From NCBI RefSeq assembly GCF_048569485.1, contig NC_134364.1:130239089-130303088 (forward strand): DNA of 64,000 nucleotides, read 5' to 3'. This DNA comes from Anomaloglossus baeobatrachus. Taxonomy: Eukaryota; Chordata; Amphibia; Anura; Aromobatidae. The translations under genes and the position numbers were made by a program. Positions 36,801-45,800 of this stretch are shown here, piece after piece (position 1 is the stretch's first letter; the number at the start of each line of letters is the position of its first letter). The notes beneath the pieces are model-generated. The model saw only the letters and a program-made list of their open reading frames with translations, did not search any database and was not told the DNA's origin.

Positions 36801-39800
36801 ATGCTGTAGTAGCCTTGTGTCAGGAGGGGGCAGCACGAGCCGCTCCTATCTGTGTCAGTGCAGGGTAACAGTGCCATGCTGTAGTAGCCTTGTGTCAGGA
36901 GGGGGCAGCACGAGCCGCTCCTATCTGTGTCAGTGCAGGGTAACAGTGCTCTGGTGTAGTAAGCCTTGTGCCAGGAGGGGGCAGCACGAGCCGCTCCTAT
37001 CCGTGTCGGTGCAGGATAACAGTGCCATGCTGTAGTAAGCCTTGTGCCAGGAGGGGGCAGCACGAGCCGCTCCTATCCGTGTTGGTGCAGGATAACAGTG
37101 CCGTGCTGTAGTAAGCCTTGTGTCAGGAGGGGGCAGCACGAGCCGCTCCTATCTGTGTCAGTGCAGGATAACAGTGCCATGCTGTAGTAAGCCTTGTGCC
37201 AGGAGGGGGCAGCACGAGCCGCTCCTATCCGTGTTGGTGCAGGATAACAGTGCCCTGCTGTAGTAAGCCTTGTGCCAGGAGGGGGCAGCACGAGCCGCTC
37301 CTATCCGTGTTGGTGCAGGATAACAGTGCCATGCTGTAGTAGCCTTGTGTCAGGAGGGGGCAGCACGAGCCGCTCCTATCAGTGTCAGTGCAGGATAACA
37401 GTGCTGTGGTGTAGTAAGCCTTGTGCCAGGAGGGGGCAGCACGAGCCGCTCCTATCAGTGTCAGTGCAGGATAACAGTGCTGTGGTGTAGTAAGCCTTGT
37501 GCCAGGAGGGGGCAGCACGAGCCGCTCCTATCCGTGTCGGTGCAGGATAACAGTGCCATGCTGTAGTAAGCCTTGTGCCAGGAGGGGGCAGCACGAGCCG
37601 CTCCTATCCGTGTCGATGCAGGATAACAGTGCCATGCTGTAGTAGCCTTGTGCCAGGAGGGGGCAGCACGAGCCGCTCCTATCCGTGTCGGTGCAGGATA
37701 ACAGTGCCATGCTGTAGTAAGCCTTGTGCCAGGAGGGGGCAGCACGAGCCGCTCCTATCCGTGTCGATGCAGGATAACAGTGCCATGCTGTAGTAGCCTT
37801 GTGCCAGGAGGGGTCAGCACGAGCCGCTCCTATCCGTGTCGGTGCAGGATAACAGTGCCGTGTTGTAATAGCCTTGTGTCAGGAGGGGGCAGCACGAGCC
37901 GCTCCTATCCGTGTCAGTGCAGGATAACAGTGCCATGCTGTAGTAGCCTTGTGTCAGGAGGGGGCAGCACGAGCCGCTCGTGTCGGTGCAGGATAACAGT
38001 GCCATGCTGTAGTAGCCTTGTGTCAGGAGGGGGCAGCACGAGCCGCTCCTATCTGTGTCGGTGCAGGATAACAGTGCCATGCTGTAGTAGCCTTGTGTCA
38101 GGAGGGGGCAGCACGAGCCGCTCCTATCTGTGTCAGTGCAGGATAACAGTGCCATGCTGTAGTAAGCCTTGTGCCAGGAGGGGGCAGCACGAGCCGCTCC
38201 TATCTGTGTCGGTGCAGGATAACAGTGCTGTGGTGTAGTAAGCCTTGTGTCAGGAGGGGGCAGCACGAGCCGCTCCTATCTGTGTCAGTGCAGGATAACA
38301 GTGCCATGCTGTAGTAAGCCTTGTGCCAGGAGGGGGCAGCACGAGCCGCTCCTATCCGTGTTGGTGCAGGATAACAGTGCCATGCTGTAGTAAGCCTTGT
38401 GCCAGGAGGGGGCAGCACGAGCCGCTCCTATCCGTGTCGGTGCAGGATAACAGTGCCATGCTGTAGTAAGCCTTGTGCCAGGAGGGGGCAGCACGAGCCG
38501 CTCCTATCCGTGTCGATGCAGGATAACAGTGCCATGCTGTAGTAGCCTTGTGCCAGGAGGGGGCAGCACGAGCCGCTCCTATCCGTGTCGGTGCAGGATA
38601 ACAGTGCCATGCTGTAGTAAGCCTTGTGCCAGGAGGGGGCAGCACGAGCCGCTCCTATCCGTGTCGATGCAGGATAACAGTGCCATGCTGTAGTAGCCTT
38701 GTGCCAGGAGGGGTCAGCACGAGCCGCTCCTATCCGTGTCGGTGCAGGATAACAGTGCCGTGTTGTAATAGCCTTGTGTCAGGAGGGGGCAGCACGAGCC
38801 GCTCCTATCCGTGTCAGTGCAGGATAACAGTGCCATGCTGTAGTAGCCTTGTGTCAGGAGGGGGCAGCACGAGCCGCTCGTGTCGGTGCAGGATAACAGT
38901 GCCATGCTGTAGTAGCCTTGTGTCAGGAGGGGGCAGCACGAGCCGCTCCTATCTGTGTCGGTGCAGGATAACAGTGCCATGCTGTAGTAGCCTTGTGTCA
39001 GGAGGGGGCAGCACGAGCCGCTCCTATCTGTGTCAGTGCAGGATAACAGTGCCATGCTGTAGTAAGCCTTGTGCCAGGAGGGGGCAGCACGAGCCGCTCC
39101 TATCTGTGTCGGTGCAGGATAACAGTGCTGTGGTGTAGTAAGCCTTGTGTCAGGAGGGGGCAGCACGAGCCGCTCCTATCTGTGTCAGTGCAGGATAACA
39201 GTGCCATGCTGTAGTAAGCCTTGTGCCAGGAGGGGGCAGCACGAGCCGCTCCTATCCGTGTTGGTGCAGGATAACAGTGCCATGCTGTAGTAAGCCTTGT
39301 GCCAGGAGGGGGCAGCACGAGCCGCTCCTATCCGTGTCGGTGCAGGATAACAGTGCCATGCTGTAGTAAGCCTTGTGTCAGGAGGGGGCAGCACGAGCCG
39401 CTCCTATCAGTGTCAGTGCAGGGTAACAGTGCTCTGGTGTAGTAAGCCTTGTGCCAGGAGGGGGCAGCACGAGCCGCTCCTATCCGTGTTGGTGCAGGAT
39501 AACAGTGCCATGCTGTAGTAAGCCTTGTGTCAGGAGGGGGCAGCACGAGCCGCTCCTATCAGTGTCAGTGCAGGATAACAGTGCTGTGGTGTAGTAAGCC
39601 TTGTGCCAGGAGGGGGCAGCACGAGCCGCTCCTATCTGTGTCAGTGCAGGATAACAGTGCTGTGGTGTAGTAAGCCTTATGCCAGGAGGGGGCAGCACGA
39701 GCCGCTCCTATCCGTGTCGGTGCAGGGTAACAGTGCCATGCTGTAGTAAGCCTTGTGTCAGGAGGGGGCAGCACGAGCCGCTCCTATCTGTGTCAGTGCA

Positions 39801-42800
39801 GGATAACCGTGCCATGCTGTAGTAAGCCTTGTGTCAGGAGGGGGCAGCACGAGCCGCTCGTGTCGGTGCAGGATAACAGTGCCATGCTGTAGTAGCCTTG
39901 TGTCAGGAGGGGGCAGCACGAGCCGCTCCTATCTGTGTCGGTGCAGGATAACAGTGCCATGGTGTAGTAGCCTTGTGTCAGGAGGGGGCAGCATGAGCCG
40001 CTCCTATCTGTGTCGGTGCAGGGTAACAGTGCTGTGGTGTAGTAAGCCTTGTGCCAGGAGGGGGCAGCACGAGCCGCTCCTATCCGTGTCGGTGCAGGAT
40101 AACAGTGCCATGCTGTAGTAAGCCTTGTGCCAGGAGGGGGCAGCACGAGCCGCTCCTATCCGTGTCGGTGCAGGATAACAGTGCCATGCTGTAGTAAGCC
40201 TTGTGTCAGGAGGGGGCAGCACGAGCCGCTCCTAAGTGTGTCGGTGCAGGATAACAGTGCCATGCTGTAGTAAGCCTTGTGTCAGGAGGGGGCAGCACGA
40301 GCCGCTCCTATCTGTGTCGGTGCAGGATAACAGTGCCATGCTGTAGTAGCCTTATGCCAGGAGGGGGCAGCACGAGCCGCTCCTATCGTGTTGGTGCAGG
40401 ATAACAGTGCCATGCTGTAGTAAGCCTTGTGCCAGGAGGGGGCAGCACGAGCCGCTCCTATCCGTGTCGGTGCAGGATAACAGTGCCATGCTGTAGTAAG
40501 CCTTGTGTCAGGAGGGGGCAGCACGAGCCGCTCCTAAGTGTGTCGGTGCAGGATAACAGTGCCATGCTGTAGTAAGCCTTGTGTCAGGAGGGGGCAGCAC
40601 GAGCCGCTCCTATCCGTGTCGGTGCAGGATAACAGTGCCATGCTGTAGTAAGCCTTGTGTCAGGAGGGGGCAGCACGAGCCGCTCCTATCTGTGTCGGTG
40701 CAGGATAACAGTGCCATGCTGTAGTAAGCCTTGTGTCAGGAGGGGGCAGCACGAGCCGCTCCTATCTGTGTCGGTGCAGGATAACAGTGCCATGCTGTAG
40801 TAAGCCTTGTGCCAGGAGGGGGCAGCACGAGCCGCTCCTATCCGTGTCGGTGCAGTATAACAGTGCCATGCAGCAGGCGCACAGCACGCAGCACCTGTTG
40901 GGTTAGCCGAGCGCGGGCCCCAGCTCCTCAGGACACCCAGTGACAGGGGCTCAGGAAGAATTTGTGCAAGTTTCTGAAAACAACTCGCTTCAAGACAAGA
41001 AAAAGACAGAGGGGCGGAGTTAGAGGCGGAGCTATTATAATGAGGGGTGTGCCAGTCCATGCACTGGTCGGAGACGTGGCTCCACTCACCCACTGTGCTG
41101 GGAGCGCTCGTGGCCTCTGTGTCTGGAGGTGGCACCTGCCCCTTGTCCGGCCTCTGGGGCTCCTCCTGTGGTGCGGGGCCGAGCTCCTGGGAGACAGAAT
41201 TACCACCTGTTACACGGACAGGACTACGTGGCCACCATGACAGCTGCGCTGCCGGCGGTGCTCACCGTGTCGGGCTTTACATCTGGCGGCTGCACAGTCT
41301 CCTCGCTGTCTGGGGGATTTGCCGGTTTGGAAGCTGTAATGACAGACGGTGGTGAGAACCCTGCGGAGCAGCAGACACGAGCCCCCCGCTACGACCCCTC
41401 ACCTGCGGCTGCCGCCTCTTCCACTCTATCCTGCTCTGCTCCCACCGTCTCCACCGGGAAACTCTGCGCAGGAACAGAAGTCATCACCGAGCTGCAACTA
41501 CCGAGCCCCCTCCAACATGGAGCCCACTGCACCCCCCCACATAATGGAGGACCAGCAGCACCAACCAAGGAGGGGGCTCTGGTCACATAACCCAACCCAC
41601 CCTGTGCGGGAGCAAAATGTGAAGAAGGGAATTTTGTTTACTTACCGTAAATTCCTTTTCTTCTAGCTCCAATTGGGAGACCCAGACAGTGGGTGTATAG
41701 CTACTGCCTCTGGAGGCCGCACAAAGAACTACACTTAAAAGTGTAAGGCCCCTCCCCTTCTGCCTATACACCCCCCCGTAGGAGTACGGATTCCTCAGTT
41801 TTAGTACCAAAGCAAGAAGGAGGAAAGCCAATAACAGTTTCAAAAACAAATTCAATCCGATAACAAGATCGGAGAACTTAAGAAACAACATGAACAACAT
41901 GTGCACCCGAAAAACGAAACCCTAAGAACAAATAGGGCGGGTGCTGGGTCTCCCAATTGGAGCTAGAAGAAAAGGAATTTACGGTAAGTAAACAAAATTC
42001 CCTTCTTCTTTTTCGCTCCTAATTGGGAGACCCAGACAGTGGGACGTCCAAAAGCAGTCCCTGGGTGGGTAAAAAGATACCACATGAACGGGCTGTCAGA
42101 CAGCCTCTTCCTACAGGTGGGCCACCGCCGCCTGAAGGACCTGTCTACCTAGGCTGGCATCTGCCGAAGCGTAGGTATGCACCTGATAATGTTTGGTGAA
42201 AGTGTGCAGACTCGACCAGGTAGCCGCCTGGCACACTTGCTGAGCCGTAGCCTGATGCCGCAATGCCCAGGACGCACCCACGGCTCTGGTAGAATGGGCC
42301 TTCAGTCCAGATGGAATCGGAAGCCCAGCAGAACGGTATGTGTGAAGAATTGGTTCCTTGATCCACCGCGCCAGGGTGGATTTGGAAGCTTGCGATCCCT
42401 TATGCTGACCAGCGACTAGGACAAAGAGCGCATCAGAACGGCGTAGGGACGCCGTGCGAGAAATGTAAATCCTGAGTGCTCTCACCAGGTCCAACAGATG
42501 TAAACCCTTTTCAAATTGGTGAACTGGATGCGGACACAAAGATGGCAAAGTGATATCCTGATTGAGATGAAAGGAAGAAACCACCTTGGGAGAAAACTCT
42601 GGAATTGGACGCAGTACTACCTTGTCTTGGTGAAACACCAGGAAGGGAGATTTGCAAGATAACGCCGCTAGCTCGGACACTCTTCGAAGAGACGTGACCG
42701 CCACAAGAAAAACTACCTTTTGTGAAAGCCGAGAAAGGGAAACCTCTTTCAAAGGCTCGAAAGGCGGCTTCTGGAGAGCAATGAGAACCTTGTTCAGATC

Positions 42801-45800
42801 CCAGGGTTCCAATGGCCGTCTGTAAGGAGGAACGATATGACAAACTCCTTGGAGAAACGTGCGTACTTTAGAAAGCCGTGCCAAGCGCTTCTGAAAGAAT
42901 ACGGATAGCGCGGAGACTTGACCCTTAAGAGAGCTAAGCGACAAACCTTTTTCCAACCCAGACTGCAGGAAGGAAAGAAAAATTGGCAATGCAAATGGCC
43001 AGGGAGAAAACCCTTGAGCCAAGCACCACGCTAAGAATATCTTCCACGTCCTGTGATAGATCTTAGCTGAGGATGGTTTTCTAGCCTGTCTCATTGTGGC
43101 AACAACTTCATGAGATAAACCTGAGGCCGCTAGGATCCAGGACTCAATGGCCACACAGTCAGGTTCAGGGCCGCAGAATTCAGATGGAAAAACGGCCCTT
43201 GAGACAGCAAATCTGGACGGTCTGGTAGTGTCCACGGTTGGCCTACCGTGAGATGCCACAGATCCGGGTACCACGACCTTCTTGGCCAATCTGGAGCGAC
43301 GAGTATGGCTCGATGGCAGTCGGACCTGATTTTCCGGAGAACTCTGGGTAACAATGCTAGAGGTGGGAACACATAGGGGAGTCGGAATTGCGACCAATCC
43401 TGAACCAAGGCGTCTGCCGCCAGTGCTCGGTGATCGTGAGACCGTGCCATGAAAACTGGGACCTTGTTGTTGTGCCGTGACGCCATCAGATCGACGTCCG
43501 GCGTCCCCCAGCGGCAACAGATCTGCTGAAACACGTCCGGGTGAAGGGACCATTCTCCTGCGTCCATGCCCTGGCGACTGAGAAAGTCTGCTTCCCAGTT
43601 TTCCACGCCTGGGATGTGAACTGCGGATATGGTGGACGCTCTGCTTTCCACCCACGTCAAAATCCGCTGGACTTCTTGAAAAGCTTGGCGACTGCGTGTT
43701 CCCCCTTGGTGGTTGATGTACGCCACCGCCGTGGAATTGTCCGACTGAATCCGAATCTGCTTGCCTTCCAGCCATTGTTGGAAGGCTCGCAGGGCAAGAT
43801 AGATTGCTCTGATTTCCAGAACATTGATCTGCAGGGTGGACTCTTCCTGAGTCCACGTCCCCTGAGCCCTGTGGTGGAGAAACACCGCTCCCCACCCTGA
43901 TAGGCTCGCATCCGTCGTGACCACTGCCCAGGACGGGGGAAGGAACGACTTTCCCTGTGACAATGAGGTGGGGAGAAGCCACCAACGCAGAGAGTCCTTG
44001 GCAGTCTGAGAGAGGGAGACAGTCCTGTCGAGGGACGTCGATTTCCCATCCCATTGGCGTAGAATGTCCCATTGTAGAGGGCGCAGATGAAACTGCGCGA
44101 ACGGGACTGCCTCCATTGCTGCTACCATCTTTCCTAGGAAATGCATGAGGCGCCTCAGTGAGTGCGACTGGCTCTGAAGGAGAGATTGCACTCCTGTCCT
44201 TAGCGAACACTGCTTGTCCAGTGGAAGCTTCACTATCGCTGAGAGAGTATGAAACTCCATGCCAAGATAAGTCAGAGATTGGGTCGGGGTTAGATGAGAC
44301 TTTGGAAAGTTGATAATCCACCCGAAACTCTGGAGAGTGTCTAGTGCCACCTTCAGACTGTGCTGGCATGCCTCTTGAGAGGGTGCCTTTATAAGCAGGT
44401 CGTCTAGATACGGGATGACCGAGTGACCCTGCGAGTGCAGAACAGCTACTACTGCTGCCATGACTTTGGTGAAGACCCGGGGGGCTGTTGCCAGACCGAA
44501 AGGTAACGCTACGAACTGCAGGTGTTCGTCGTGTATGACGAAGCGTAGGAAACGCTGATGCTCTGGTGCAATCGGCACGTGGAGATACGCATCTTTGATA
44601 TCTATTGATGCTAGAAAATCTCCTTGAGACATTGAGGCTATGACGGAGCGTAGGGATTCCATCCGGAACCTCCTGACTTTTACGTGTCTGTTGAGCAACT
44701 TTAGATCCAGGACGGGTCGATACGATCCGTCCTTTTTTGGGACCACAAACAGATTGGAGTAAAAACCGTGACCTTGTTCCTGAAGAGGGACGGAGGTCAC
44801 CACTCCTTCCGCCTTTAGAGCGGCCACCGCCTGCAACAGAGCATCGGCTCGGTCTGGTGGTGGAGAAGTTCTGAAGAAACGAGTTGGCGGACGAGAACTG
44901 AACTCTATCCTGTACCCGTGAGACAGAATATCCCTCACCCAACGGTCTTTGACGCGTGACAGCCAAATGTCGCCAAAGTGGGAAAGCCTCCCACCGACCG
45001 CGGGTGTGGGAATCGGAGACTGCAAGTCAGGAGGACGCCGTCTTGGCAACGGTTCCTCCGGCTGTCCTTTTTGAGCGTGACTGAGACCTCCAAGAATCTG
45101 AGCGTCTCTGGTCTTTTTGAGTCTTTTTTGACGAGGCGAACTGGGACCTGCCCGGTCCTCGAAAGGACCGATAACCAGACTGACCCTTCCTCTGTTGGGG
45201 TTTGTTTTGTCTGTGTTGCGGTAAGGATGAGTCCTTACCCTTGGAGTGTTTGATGATTTCATCCAAACGCTCTCCAAACAATCGGTCACGAGAAAAAGGC
45301 AAATTGGTTAAGCACTTCTTGGAATGAGAATCTGCTTTCCAATGTCTCAACCACAGGGCCCTACGCAAAACAACGGAGTTGGCTGACGCCACTGCCGTGC
45401 GGCTTGTAGCGTCAAGAACAGCATTAATCGCGTACGACGCGAATGCCGCCATTTGCGAGGTCAATGGTGCTACCTGCGGGGCAAATGCACGTGTGACTGA
45501 GTCGACTTGCGCAAGCCCGGCTGAGATAGCTTGGAGTGCCCATACGGCCGCAAAAGATGGCGCTAATGACGCTCCAATCGCTTCATAGATGGATTTCAGC
45601 CAGAGCTCCATCTGCCTGTCAGTGGCATCTTTAAGTGCCGCTCCATCTTCAACTGCAACCAAGGATCTAGCTGCAAGCCTGGAAATTGGAGGATCCACTT
45701 TTGGACACTGGGTCCAACCCTTGACCACCTCAGGGGGAAAAGGATAGCGTGTATCTTTAAGCCGTTTAGAAAAACGCCTTTCAGGATAAGCGTGGGGTTT

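Larger units (their letters stand above)
34240..40870. repeat. 76-bp minisatellite, about 87 units, each with a CTCF-like core, PBXIP1 intron 5
   Basis: The unit contains TAGTAAGCCTTGTGCCAGGA, GGGGGCAGCACGAGCCGCTC, CTATCCGTGTCAGTGCAGGA and TAACAGTGCCATGCTG. Length varies between about 68 and 76 bp because AA in TAGTAAGCC and CCTAT are sometimes missing. Every unit holds C/TCAGGAGGGGGCAGC on the plus strand. The borders with unique intron sequence are near 34240 and 40870. All ORFs here, on both strands, are products of the repeat. Confidence 0.95.

Noticed and set aside
34180-40870. Dozens of Cys/Ser-rich ORFs (CRITVPCCSS type) resembling small Cys-rich peptides
   Set aside because: They repeat with the 76-bp unit on both strands; intronic in PBXIP1.
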